Notes under the pieces: model-generated | Told to the model about the DNA's origin: nothing | Seen by the model: only the letters and a program-made list of their open reading frames with translations | Databases searched by the model: none | Made by a program: the position numbers and the translations under genes | DNA from: Candidatus Pacearchaeota archaeon | GTDB lineage: Archaea > Nanoarchaeota > Nanoarchaeia > Pacearchaeales > GW2011-AR1 | Length of the DNA: 5,661 nucleotides | Direction: 5' to 3' | Assembly (NCBI GenBank): GCA_002686195.1 | Contig: NZAS01000060.1 | Span: forward strand, 7,993 to 13,653 | In this document: one piece after another, positions 1 through 3,901 of the stretch | How the letters are laid out: every line of letters begins with the position of its first letter | Position numbering within the stretch: position 1 is the stretch's first letter

Positions 1-22
1 CCCAAAGTGCGATAGGTAAAAT
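1..22 (+). promoter_or_regulatory. Sigma70-like promoter P1 with conserved spacer motif (cut by window edge)
   Basis: TAAAAT (17-22) is the -10 box, preceded by AAGTGCGATAGG (5-16), the spacer motif found in four other promoters here. The -35 box would fall just left of the window. The 16 bases from the -10 onward, TAAAATATAGGTAACA, are identical to those of the promoter at 3011-3040, which points to recent duplication. The predicted transcript starts near 29 and covers the five-gene cassette ending at 1407. Confidence 0.75.
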
Positions 23-70
23 ATAGGTAACACAAGAACAGAACGGGTTTTTATGTCATTGGTCGATAAA

Positions 71-93
71 TTGTTTTGTGAGGCGCAAAACAA
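71..93 (+). other. Leader stem-loop upstream of the first gene
   Basis: TTGTTTTG (71-78) pairs perfectly with CAAAACAA (86-93) around a 7-nt loop. It lies in the untranslated leader, 13 nt before the SD GGAG (107-110) of the gene starting at 117. Unlike the other leaders, this stem is not at the predicted transcript start. Confidence 0.45.
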
Positions 94-116
94 ATGAACG
101 GATTCCGGAGATAAAC

Positions 117-437
117 ATGGAAATTGTAGACAACGTTATAGAAATGAAGGCACATAATTCTTCTTTCTCTAGCAGTCCAGCAAAATTTGCTGCTGATTAT
201 CGGTTTGAAGCTATGGATTTTAGTAATCGAATATATTTCGATACTGAAGAAGTTGCTTCTTTCTTTCATCAGATAATCGATTCTATTGAAGCTTCAGAAA
301 AAGATGGAGCGCTCTATTCAAAAGAGTTTATTAGTAAGTTCTGGAGAGAACTTGCAGATAACATTGAACGTGGGCGTGAAGAATCTTTTACTGAACGTCA
401 TGCAGAATTGTTAGCACCTAAAAGTAAATTAGTTTAG
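117..437 (+). CDS. Small phage-type protein of unknown function, 106 aa
   Basis: The ATG at 117 is chosen because GGAG (107-110) sits 6 nt upstream. An in-frame GTG at 78 has no SD and would place coding sequence over the leader stem-loop. The product begins MEIVDNVIEMKA. A Ser-rich, probably flexible stretch at about 14-20 is followed by a mostly helical segment with acidic and aromatic residues (EEVASFFHQIIDSIE at about 44-58), and the protein ends in a charged tail. There is no signal peptide, membrane segment or cysteine motif. It is the first gene after promoter P1, separated from the next gene by a strong GC stem-loop. I do not recognise the family. The gene itself is well supported by promoter, SD and an uninterrupted frame. 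Confidence 0.8.
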   Translation: MEIVDNVIEMKAHNSSFSSSPAKFAADYRFEAMDFSNRIYFDTEEVASFFHQIIDSIEASEKDGALYSKEFISKFWRELADNIERGREESFTERHAELLAPKSKLV

Positions 438-452
438 TTTACTTTATATTTT

Positions 453-484
453 GCGTCCCGCCCGACCGTTCACGGGCGGGGCGC
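453..484 (+). terminator. GC-rich intergenic stem-loop (attenuator, processing site or weak terminator)
   Basis: CCCGCCCG (457-464) pairs with CGGGCGGG (473-480), and GCG (453-455) with CGC (482-484) through a T-G wobble, giving a 12-bp stem with an 8-nt loop. No T-run follows on the + strand, so it is not a canonical intrinsic terminator. No new promoter is seen before the next gene, so partial readthrough or 3'-end protection of the first gene's mRNA is a reasonable inference. Confidence 0.55.
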
Positions 485-509
485 TACCAACTAGTTAAAG
501 GAGTTGATT

Positions 510-776
510 GTGTCTAAATTTACACAACAGCATTACGAGACAGTTGCGGATATTGTTTACGAAACCGAAAAATATTTCGGGACGTATCACGCCAGAGCAG
601 CTATTGACGGCATTTTTAAAATGCTTAGGAAAAAATTTGTAGATGAGTTTGTTTGGGATAATGAAAGCTTTAAGGAAGATTTATTTCGTCGAGCGTCTAC
701 ATTCAAAGCTGCACATCGTGAAGGTTGCAGAAACTTTGGACAGGAAAATACAGCGGGGCATGTTTGCAATGACTAA
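510..776 (+). CDS. Small phage protein of the F-x3-HY...DN-x-F type, 88 aa, GTG start
   Basis: The GTG at 510 is preferred because AAGGAG (498-503) lies 6 nt upstream; the in-frame TTG at 504 touches the SD and is too close. The N-terminus MSKFTQQHYETVADIV and the later segment FVDEFVWDNESFKEDLFRRA (residues 43-62) match a layout I know from small hypothetical proteins of many tailed phages: an FT-x2-HY-x2-(I/V)A opening helix, then a helix ending F-x2-DN-x-F-x4-F-x2-A. The function of that family is unknown. A tail of about 26 residues containing two cysteines follows the usual end. The gene is second in its cassette, after a stem-loop, and its last 8 nt overlap the next start (ATGACTAA), which suggests translational coupling. 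Family resemblance is from memory, not from a search. Confidence 0.82.
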   Translation: MSKFTQQHYETVADIVYETEKYFGTYHARAAIDGIFKMLRKKFVDEFVWDNESFKEDLFRRASTFKAAHREGCRNFGQENTAGHVCND

Positions 777-1041
777 AGAAATTCCGCTGGTATCTGGTAC
801 GTTTGAAGAAAAAGTTAATCAGTGGATAAATATTCTATCCACAATGAGAGGTGCGGGGAGAAACGAATTATACTTAAGCGCATGGGATAATTTACAAGCA
901 TTAGTAAATACTCGTGATGATTGGAGTTACGAAAAGAAAATAAACTACGTGCGAGTTTGTGAAAAGGTTGCTGTAGATAACTCAGATGCGTTTATTGCAA
1001 GTAGAGTTAGTAGAGGTTATATGCAGGAGGAAAAAATTTGA
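769..1041 (+). CDS. Small hypothetical protein, 90 aa, overlapping both neighbours
   Basis: The start is taken as the ATG at 769, which overlaps the previous stop in ATGACTAA. A G-rich stretch CGGGG (754-758) is a weak SD 10 nt upstream. The in-frame ATG at 760 is possible and would add three residues. The product (MTKEIPLVSG...) is charged and probably helical, with a DDWSYEKK segment at 50-57 and one cysteine near residue 64. No motif of known function was recognised. The stop TGA (1039-1041) overlaps the next gene's TTG start, and the next gene's SD AGGAGG lies inside its last codons. It sits in a run of coupled small genes, so dosage is probably set by readthrough from upstream translation. 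Confidence 0.75.
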   Translation: MTKEIPLVSGTFEEKVNQWINILSTMRGAGRNELYLSAWDNLQALVNTRDDWSYEKKINYVRVCEKVAVDNSDAFIASRVSRGYMQEEKI

Positions 1042-1241
1042 TTGCTTGGATAAAGCTTAGCGATGGTACGATTGATTTATTCAAATCTTTTGTACCAGCG
1101 AGAAGAAAAGATGGAACTCTCTATGAAGAAAGTTTTCTAAGGTTCGTATGTAATATTGATGGAAAAAATCCTCCGGTGGATAAAACAATTGAGAGAATGA
1201 TTTCTAACGCTAAAAAATGTAGATGGGGGTTAAAACTTTAA
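1038..1241 (+). CDS. Small protein with an SDG(T/M)I motif, 67 aa, TTG start; paralogue of the next gene
   Basis: The TTG at 1038 is used because a full AGGAGG (1025-1030) lies 7 nt upstream and no ATG or GTG lies nearby in frame. The TTG overlaps the previous stop (TTGA). The protein opens MIAWIKLSDGTIDLFKSF and continues with a basic stretch (VPARRKDG). Its IKLSDGTIDLFKSFVPA segment parallels IKMVLWSDGMIEYRYFFP in the next gene, so the two look like diverged tandem copies. No known family was recognised. The short beta-rich segment with an SDG turn could be a small beta-hairpin or SH3-like piece, which is only a guess. Confidence 0.72.
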   Translation: MIAWIKLSDGTIDLFKSFVPARRKDGTLYEESFLRFVCNIDGKNPPVDKTIERMISNAKKCRWGLKL

Positions 1242-1242
1242 A

Positions 1243-1407
1243 ATGCAATGTCTTCATAAGATTCAACCATGTAAACCTTTAGAAGATTCCAGAATTAAAA
1301 TGGTTCTTTGGAGTGATGGCATGATTGAATACCGTTATTTTTTTCCACGACTAGGATTAATGCAGAATCAAATTCTGGCAATCTTAGCAAAAAAGAAAAG
1401 GAGTTAA
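1243..1407 (+). CDS. Very small protein, 54 aa, SDG(T/M)I paralogue
   Basis: The reading frame starts at the ATG at 1243, one base after the previous stop, and runs to TAA at 1405-1407. A G5 run (1225-1229) about 13 nt upstream is a distant SD, and coupling to the preceding stop is the more likely route of initiation. The product begins MQCLHKIQPCKPLEDS, contains the WSDGMIEYRYFFP segment shared with the preceding gene, and ends in a very basic AKKKRS tail. The sequence match to its neighbour is the main reason for calling a gene this short. It is the last gene of the first cassette; a hairpin follows 10 nt later. Function unknown. Confidence 0.6.
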   Translation: MQCLHKIQPCKPLEDSRIKMVLWSDGMIEYRYFFPRLGLMQNQILAILAKKKRS

Positions 1408-1417
1408 TTTATTAGAT

Positions 1418-1439
1418 TTGTCGCTCGAAAGGGCGACAA
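1418..1439 (+). terminator. Stem-loop with GAAA tetraloop at the end of the first cassette
   Basis: TTGTCGCTC (1418-1426) pairs with GGGCGACAA (1431-1439), with one T-G wobble, closed by a GAAA tetraloop. This is a very stable GNRA hairpin. No T-run follows, so it may act as a 3'-end stabiliser or a factor-dependent terminator rather than a classical intrinsic one. It sits 10 nt after the last stop codon and directly before the repeat module at 1442. Confidence 0.6.
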
Positions 1440-1441
1440 GT

Positions 1442-1547
1442 CGCTATGATATATCTAAGATAAATAAGGCCCTCTAGGGGTAGGAACAGGTGGAACGTGG
1501 AATGCTCATAGCGTGGAATGTGTGGAACGGCGTAGTGATAAGATATA
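1442..1547. repeat. Intergenic repeat module A (TATGATATATC element, GGAAY cluster, AGTGATAAGATA)
   Basis: In order it holds CGCTATGA (1442-1449) running into TATGATATATCTAAGATA (1445-1462); five GGAAT/GGAAC units at 1483, 1492, 1499, 1515 and 1524, several within GTGGAAYG; TCATAGCG (1506-1513), the exact inverse of the first octamer; and AGTGATAAGATA (1534-1545). The same elements recur in the same order at 2049-2152. The spacing of the GGAAY units (9, 7, 16, 9 nt) suggests protein-binding iterons. No reading frame crosses it. Confidence 0.75.
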
Positions 1548-1573
1548 TACCGCTGCTTTTTATTATATCCCGA

Positions 1574-1601
1574 TTTCCGGTTTTCGGTTTCCGGTTTTCG
1601 A
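1574..1601 (+). repeat. Two tandem 14-bp repeats abutting the -35 box
   Basis: TTTCCGGTTTTCGG (1574-1587) is followed immediately by TTTCCGGTTTTCGA (1588-1601), and the -35 box begins 2 nt later. Direct repeats at this location are typical of an activator or repressor binding site, but this one is unique to this promoter. Confidence 0.7.
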
Positions 1602-1602
1602 T

Positions 1603-1632
1603 TTGACGTTCACAAAGTGCGATACGTATAAT
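1603..1632 (+). promoter_or_regulatory. Sigma70-like promoter with conserved spacer motif
   Basis: TTGACG (1603-1608) and TATAAT (1627-1632) are separated by 18 nt, with AAGTGCGATACG as the last 12 nt of the spacer. The start site is predicted near 1639, exactly where a stem-loop begins. It drives the single gene at 1689. TTGACGTTCMCA plus the spacer motif is nearly identical to the minus-strand promoter at 4724-4753. Confidence 0.85.
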
Positions 1633-1638
1633 TAAGCC

Positions 1639-1667
1639 TATCAGGTCGAGAGGGTCTTAACCTGATA
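1639..1667 (+). other. 5'-terminal mRNA stem-loop
   Basis: TATCAGGT (1639-1646) pairs perfectly with ACCTGATA (1660-1667) around a 13-nt loop. It starts at the predicted first transcribed base. A structured 5' end is known to slow decay by 5'-end-dependent nucleases. Its SD (AAAGGA, 1677-1682) stays free. Confidence 0.65.
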
Positions 1668-1688
1668 AGAACAGACAAAGGAAAAGTT

Positions 1689-1991
1689 ATGACAGATTCG
1701 GGCGCGCCAACCAAAAAACGTCTCACCACAGGGCAAAAAATGCTCGTGAGTGAGGGATTTTTAGCTTCGGCTAATAATTACGCAGATGAGCGTATCGAGG
1801 AGATGGGTACTAAAAAGGTATCCAAAGACCACGAAAAAGCTCTAAAGCACTGTGTAACCCTCTTAGAGGTTATAATTGGGCGGTCTCCGTCGCAGTTAGG
1901 TCTCGATGAGTGGTGGGTAATGGAGCAGACGAGAGAGCTTGTAGTCCTGAAAAGGATTATAGACCATCTCACCGCTAAGCCTAAGAGCTAA
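1689..1991 (+). CDS. Hypothetical phage protein, 100 aa, monocistronic
   Basis: The ATG at 1689 has AAAGGA (1677-1682) 6 nt upstream and follows a clear promoter and leader. The product opens with a basic, low-complexity N-terminus (MTDSGAPTKKRLTTGQK) and continues with two or three amphipathic helices, including HEKALKHCVTLLEVIIG (about 48-64) and EWWVMEQTRELVVLKRIIDH (about 74-93). There is no signal peptide and no metal site. The helical layout would suit a small DNA-binding or oligomeric regulatory protein, but I see no diagnostic helix-turn-helix, so this is only a possibility. It is the sole gene of its cassette, flanked by repeat modules A and B, and is followed by a long stem-loop at 2005-2043. 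Confidence 0.82.
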   Translation: MTDSGAPTKKRLTTGQKMLVSEGFLASANNYADERIEEMGTKKVSKDHEKALKHCVTLLEVIIGRSPSQLGLDEWWVMEQTRELVVLKRIIDHLTAKPKS

Positions 1992-2004
1992 GCGTTGACC
2001 CTCG

Positions 2005-2043
2005 CCCCGTTCAAGTTGGCTGTCTGTTCCAGCTTGGACGGGG
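2005..2043 (+). terminator. 15-bp stem-loop closing the second cassette
   Basis: CCCCGTTCAAGTTGG (2005-2019) pairs with CCAGCTTGGACGGGG (2029-2043), with two G-T wobbles and a 9-nt loop. It starts 13 nt after the stop codon. As at 453-484 and 1418-1439, no T-run follows (TAAATCG), so intrinsic termination is doubtful although the position is right. Confidence 0.6.
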
Positions 2044-2048
2044 TAAAT

Positions 2049-2152
2049 CGCTATGATATATCTATGATACAAGAACGCCTTATATAGCGGAATAGAGTGG
2101 AATGTAGGGGAATGGTCATAGCGCTATTTGTGGAACGGGAAGTGATAAGATA
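2049..2152. repeat. Intergenic repeat module B
   Basis: This is a second copy of the compound module: CGCTATGA (2049-2056), TATGATATATCTATGATA (2052-2069), GGAAT at 2089, 2099 and 2109 (exactly 10 nt apart), inverse octamer TCATAGCG (2116-2123), GGAAC at 2132, and AGTGATAAGATA (2141-2152). The distance from the last element to the following -35 box is 57 nt, the same as in module A, although the DNA between differs. No reading frame crosses it. Confidence 0.75.
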
Positions 2153-2209
2153 AAAGGCTCTGCGCCGACCAAATTTCTCACAGCCCATTTAAAGGGTGGT
2201 TGGGCGTAT

Positions 2210-2239
2210 TTGACTACATCAAAGTGCGATAGATAAAAT
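2210..2239 (+). promoter_or_regulatory. Sigma70-like promoter with conserved spacer motif
   Basis: TTGACT (2210-2215) and TAAAAT (2234-2239) have an 18-nt spacer ending AAGTGCGATAGA. The start is predicted near 2246. Just upstream lies AGCCCA...TGGGC (2182-2204) around TTTAAA, a possible operator different from those at the other promoters. It drives the overlapping pair at 2332 and 2549. Confidence 0.82.
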
Positions 2240-2245
2240 TAGATT

Positions 2246-2323
2246 ATGCCAAGCAGGGAAACGCCTCCACTGCTATGGCTTAGGGTAGGCGCAGTGTCCG
2301 CTGCGCCTACCTGCTAGTAGGAG
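2246..2323 (+). promoter_or_regulatory. Structured leader with mutually exclusive hairpins, one covering the SD
   Basis: The first stem pairs GCCA and AGCAG (2248-2256) with CTGCT and TGGC (2270-2279), with one bulged A, at the predicted 5' end. The second stem is an 11-bp perfect GC hairpin, GGTAGGCGCAG (2284-2294) with CTGCGCCTACC (2301-2311), loop TGTCCG. CCTAC (2306-2310), part of that hairpin, can instead pair with GTAGG (2317-2321), which is the 5' half of the SD GTAGGAG for the ATG at 2332. The two pairings exclude each other, so the leader could switch translation. No known riboswitch class was recognised. Confidence 0.55.
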
Positions 2324-2331
2324 AGAAAAAC

Positions 2332-2562
2332 ATGGCACTAAAATTGAAAGATAAATTTACCGTAGGTGATACGGTTCAAGTTCACCCGTCTCACGACGTT
2401 TGGATGATGGGTGATAGGTTTGGCAGGGTTGAATCTGTTGGTCGTGTATGGGTACATGTGAGGATGTTCCGGTCTAGTAAATTACGGAAATTTACATCGG
2501 ACTATGTGAGTATTGAAAAACCATTTATTAAGTCTGTGAGTATTATCAATGGCAAAATTTAG
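2332..2562 (+). CDS. SH3/KOW-like small phage protein, 76 aa
   Basis: The ATG at 2332 has TAGGAG (2318-2323) 8 nt upstream. Residues 8-60 follow a layout known from small phage proteins with a KOW or SH3-like beta-barrel: KFTVGDTVQVHPSHDVWMMG (8-27), then DRFGRVESVGRVWVHVR (28-44) and a basic patch with KFTSDYVSI (53-61). The VGD-x-V-x-V opening, the G-x-V turn and the WV-x-V strand are the key residues. Such folds often contact nucleic acid, but no function is established for this group. A short tail of about 15 residues follows the barrel. Its end overlaps the next gene by 14 nt, so the two are translationally coupled. The upstream leader can sequester its SD. Fold assignment is by pattern, not by search. 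Confidence 0.83.
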   Translation: MALKLKDKFTVGDTVQVHPSHDVWMMGDRFGRVESVGRVWVHVRMFRSSKLRKFTSDYVSIEKPFIKSVSIINGKI

Positions 2563-2842
2563 TTACCAACCCTTTAAATTGGGTATCGTAGTCGCTACAG
2601 AATCAATACAAGATCGAGTAGCGTCCGATCCGGTGTTGGCTGCGGACATTAGCAACCGTTTAAACCATCACAAAGCTGGACAATACGGAGACATTAGCGC
2701 AGCGGACAAAATGCAAAATGATGAAGCTACGAACACAAAATCGCAGATTCTATCTGTTTATAATTGTCGTGGCGTGGTCTATTGGATACAGACAGACGCT
2801 GGACACGGAGCAACGACCATTATGCTTCCGTCCGACATGTAG
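2549..2842 (+). CDS. Phage/plasmid conserved hypothetical protein (H-x4-GDI...TT-x-MLP-S-D type), 97 aa
   Basis: The ATG at 2549 lies inside the previous gene, overlapping it by 14 nt in another frame. The SD is weak (TGTGAG), so initiation probably depends on upstream translation. I recognise a small family widespread in phages and plasmids with a V-V-A-T strand near the N-terminus, then H...GDWG, D...N..A, a variable ...ILS.Y strand, YIITE.D and TTI.L...EY at the C-terminus. Here these appear as IVVAT (13-17), HHKAGQYGDI (40-49), DKMQNDEA (53-60), ILSVY (67-71), YWIQTDAG (78-85) and TTIMLPSDM (89-97). The usual W of the GDWG-like box is not conserved here. The family has no known function. 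It ends the third cassette and is followed by a strong terminator. Confidence 0.85.
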   Translation: MAKFSYQPFKLGIVVATESIQDRVASDPVLAADISNRLNHHKAGQYGDISAADKMQNDEATNTKSQILSVYNCRGVVYWIQTDAGHGATTIMLPSDM

Positions 2843-2851
2843 CTCTCCTAC

Positions 2852-2881
2852 GGGGGCTTAGAACATATGTTCTAAGTCCCT
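2852..2881 (+). terminator. Terminator-type hairpin built on a 20-bp palindrome
   Basis: GGGGG (2852-2856) and CTTAGAACAT pair with ATGTTCTAAG and TCCCT (2877-2881). The core CTTAGAACATATGTTCTAAG (2857-2876) is a perfect palindrome. TATTTAT follows, a short, imperfect T-rich tail. It lies 10 nt after the stop at 2842. The core TAGAACATATGTTCTA recurs in the terminator at 3695-3728. Confidence 0.7.
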
Positions 2882-2883
2882 AT

Positions 2884-2969
2884 TTATCACAGATATATCA
2901 TATATATATTTGTTGGAATACAGGGAATGTGTTGGAACGAGAGGGCCGTGGCGGAGAAGTGATAAGATA
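2884..2969. repeat. Intergenic repeat module C
   Basis: It holds TTATCAC (2884-2890), the inverse of GTGATAA later in the module; GATATATCATA (2892-2902), the inverted form of the TATGATATATC element; GGAAT at 2915 and 2924 and GGAAC at 2934 (9 and 10 nt apart); and AGTGATAAGATA (2958-2969). In this copy the gap to the -35 box is 41 nt rather than 57, and the first element is flipped. It is therefore a rearranged member of the same set as modules A and B. Confidence 0.68.
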
Positions 2970-2989
2970 AAAGGGGCGGGGAAATGATA

Positions 2990-3011
2990 AATTGTGAAAA
3001 ATTTCACAATT
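2990..3011. promoter_or_regulatory. Candidate operator: inverted repeat TTGTGAAA-N2-TTTCACAA
   Basis: AATTGTGAAA (2990-2999) and TTTCACAATT (3002-3011) form a perfect 10-bp inverted repeat with a 2-bp centre, ending on the first base of the -35 box. A second copy of the inner 18 bp pattern lies at 3786-3803, again just upstream of a -35-like TTGACA. Position and symmetry fit a dimeric repressor or activator site. Confidence 0.65.
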
Positions 3012-3040
3012 GGACATCCTTCAAGTGCGTTAGGTAAAAT
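3011..3040 (+). promoter_or_regulatory. Sigma70-like promoter with conserved spacer motif
   Basis: TGGACA (3011-3016) and TAAAAT (3035-3040) are 18 nt apart, with AAGTGCGTTAGG before the -10. The -35 is the weakest of the set, which would suit an activated or tightly controlled promoter. The start is predicted near 3047. It drives the genes at 3096 and 3364. Confidence 0.8.
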
Positions 3041-3048
3041 ATAGGTAA

Positions 3049-3071
3049 CAAAGAAATAAATGGTTTCTTTG
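3049..3071 (+). other. 5'-terminal stem-loop with alternative pairing next to the SD
   Basis: CAAAGAAA (3049-3056) pairs perfectly with TTTCTTTG (3064-3071) around a 7-nt loop, starting about 3 nt into the transcript. CAAAGA can also pair with TCTTTG at 3077-3082, whose last G is the first base of the SD GGAGG (3082-3086). The minus-strand leader at 4694-4717 has the same design. Confidence 0.6.
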
Positions 3072-3095
3072 AAAACTCTTTGGAGGATTAGACCG

Positions 3096-3362
3096 ATGAA
3101 ATACAAGCAAATTCAAGTGATTATTGACGATTCAGGCAAGCAGGTATCCCCTGCTGTTGATACTGTCATAACTTCCATTATGCGCTCGATACAAGGATAC
3201 TCGAACGTTGAAGATGATCTGGCGTTAGGACTAGCGTCTCAAATGTCGAAATTCTTCAAGTCTCAAAGTTTTGGCGAGATGGTAGAGGACTGTGAACAGA
3301 TATTAGACAATCCGGTAATTGACGAGATGGACGAGGCACACTCTAAAAAGGAGGGTGAATAA
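3096..3362 (+). CDS. Hypothetical phage protein, acidic, 88 aa
   Basis: The ATG at 3096 is chosen because GGAGG (3082-3086) lies 9 nt upstream. The earlier in-frame ATG at 3060 falls in the loop of the leader hairpin and has no SD. The product begins MKYKQIQVIIDDSGKQVSPA, continues with helices (DTVITSIMRSIQGYS, LALGLASQMSKFFKSQSFGE), and ends with a strongly acidic tail (VIDEMDEAHSKKEGE). No cysteine cluster, signal or membrane segment is present beyond a single Cys near residue 69. I do not recognise the family. The next gene's SD AAGGAGG overlaps its last codons. Its tail IDEMDEAH resembles the next protein's N-terminus ITDEMDKDH. Confidence 0.8.
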   Translation: MKYKQIQVIIDDSGKQVSPAVDTVITSIMRSIQGYSNVEDDLALGLASQMSKFFKSQSFGEMVEDCEQILDNPVIDEMDEAHSKKEGE

Positions 3363-3363
3363 T

Positions 3364-3687
3364 TTGATTACTGATGAGATGGACAAAGACCATAACGGAT
3401 TTCCAAATTTAGAGACGTATGGTTTTTGTTTATGGTTAGGCAATAACGATATCCTTCATAGATTGGCATTTCATTTCATGAATGACAATCATGTTATTCC
3501 TAGCGACGTTCAACCATTGGTTGCTGCGATGGAGTTACTCTCAAACGCTGGCGGAAAGGTAGATACAAACGCTAGTCCAGCGTGGCGGATGTCGATTGAC
3601 ATGGGCAGCGCACCGGATTGTTTCACGAAAGTTGACTCCGTATTCCTTGCGGATTGGTTAAATGAAGAATTTGAGCCGGTAGCATGA
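3364..3687 (+). CDS. Phage hypothetical protein of the ET-x3-LWL-x-N type, 107 aa, TTG start
   Basis: The TTG at 3364 is chosen because AAAAAGGAGG (3345-3354) lies 9 nt upstream. The in-frame GTG at 3355 touches the SD, and the ATG at 3379 is 24 nt away. The same AATTTGATT start context appears at the TTG-initiated gene at 1038. The protein contains NLETYGFCLWLGNNDILHRL (15-34), close in layout to small phage proteins with an ET-x-x-V-x-LWL-x-N opening, then a helical middle, a Gly/Ser turn (NAGGKVDTNASPAWRMSIDM, 61-80) and a C-terminal helix FLADWLNEEF (94-103). No function is known for such proteins. It is the last gene of the fourth cassette and is followed by a terminator 8 nt after its stop. 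Confidence 0.8.
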   Translation: MITDEMDKDHNGFPNLETYGFCLWLGNNDILHRLAFHFMNDNHVIPSDVQPLVAAMELLSNAGGKVDTNASPAWRMSIDMGSAPDCFTKVDSVFLADWLNEEFEPVA

Positions 3688-3694
3688 ACGAATC

Positions 3695-3728
3695 GGGGGT
3701 TTAGAACATATGTTCTACGCCCCCTTTT
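3695..3728 (+). terminator. Intrinsic terminator sharing a palindrome with 2852-2881
   Basis: GGGGG (3695-3699) pairs with CCCCC (3720-3724); inside, TAGAACATATGTTCTA (3702-3717) is a perfect 16-bp palindrome; TTTT follows (3725-3728). CCCCTTTTCGGGG (3721-3733) can form a small competing hairpin. It ends the fourth + strand cassette, facing the minus-strand operon. Confidence 0.75.
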
Positions 3729-3733
3729 CGGGG

Positions 3734-3815
3734 TATGATATATCTAAGATATAAATAGCCTGTGGGGTGTGGGGAAACCTAGCGTTTGTGAAACTTTTCA
3801 CAATCTTTTTTGACA
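3734..3815. repeat. Decayed repeat module D with operator-like palindrome and orphan -35 box
   Basis: TATGATATATCTAAGATA (3734-3751) is identical to module A's 18-mer. The GGAAY cluster is reduced to TGTGGGGTGTGGGGAAA, and AGTGATAAGATA is absent. TTGTGAAA (3786-3793) and TTTCACAA (3796-3803) repeat the candidate operator of 2990-3011. A consensus TTGACA follows (3810-3815), but there is no spacer motif and no -10 at 16-19 nt; that space is occupied by the opposing operon's terminator. It looks like the left half of a cassette whose promoter and genes were lost. Confidence 0.6.
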
Positions 3816-3861
3816 AAAAAATCCCCGTATACCTGATGACTATTCACCAAGTATACGGGGA
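3815..3861 (-). terminator. Intrinsic terminator of the minus-strand operon
   Basis: On the minus strand TCCCCGTATAC and GTATACGGGGA (arms 3851-3861 and 3822-3832) form an 11-bp perfect stem with an 18-nt loop, followed by seven U (A-run 3815-3821 on +). This is the only hairpin in the window with a full U-tract, and it faces the genes at 3893-4663. Confidence 0.88.
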
Positions 3862-3866
3862 ACTTT

Positions 3867-3901
3867 GGGGGGTATAGGCATAGCCTATGAAATTAACCCC
3901 C
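3867..3901 (-). other. Second stem-loop overlapping the end of the minus-strand operon
   Basis: GGGGG (3868-3872) pairs with CCCCC (3897-3901), and ATAGGC (3874-3879) with GCCTAT (3883-3888) around a 3-nt loop. It begins within the stop region of the gene ending at 3893 and precedes the U-tract terminator, so it may protect the 3' end. AACTTTGGGGGG (3861-3872, + strand) resembles the SD context of the minus-strand genes, but no gene follows it. Confidence 0.45.

Noticed and set aside
51..269. 72-codon minus-strand frame opposite the first gene
   Set aside because: No SD or promoter; it is a shadow of the supported + strand gene and runs into the leader.
643..768. N-terminal extension of the gene at 769 starting at 643
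   Set aside because: It would overlap the 88-aa gene over more than 130 nt, has no SD, and the sequence composition before 760 follows the other frame.
1442..2969. CRISPR array
   Set aside because: The repeated elements are short, degenerate and clustered with 7-16 nt spacing; there are no uniform repeats of 24-40 nt with equal spacers and no cas gene.
2764..3106. Frames on both strands across the 2843-3060 intergenic region
   Set aside because: They run through a terminator, repeat module and promoter, have no SD and no protein-like composition.
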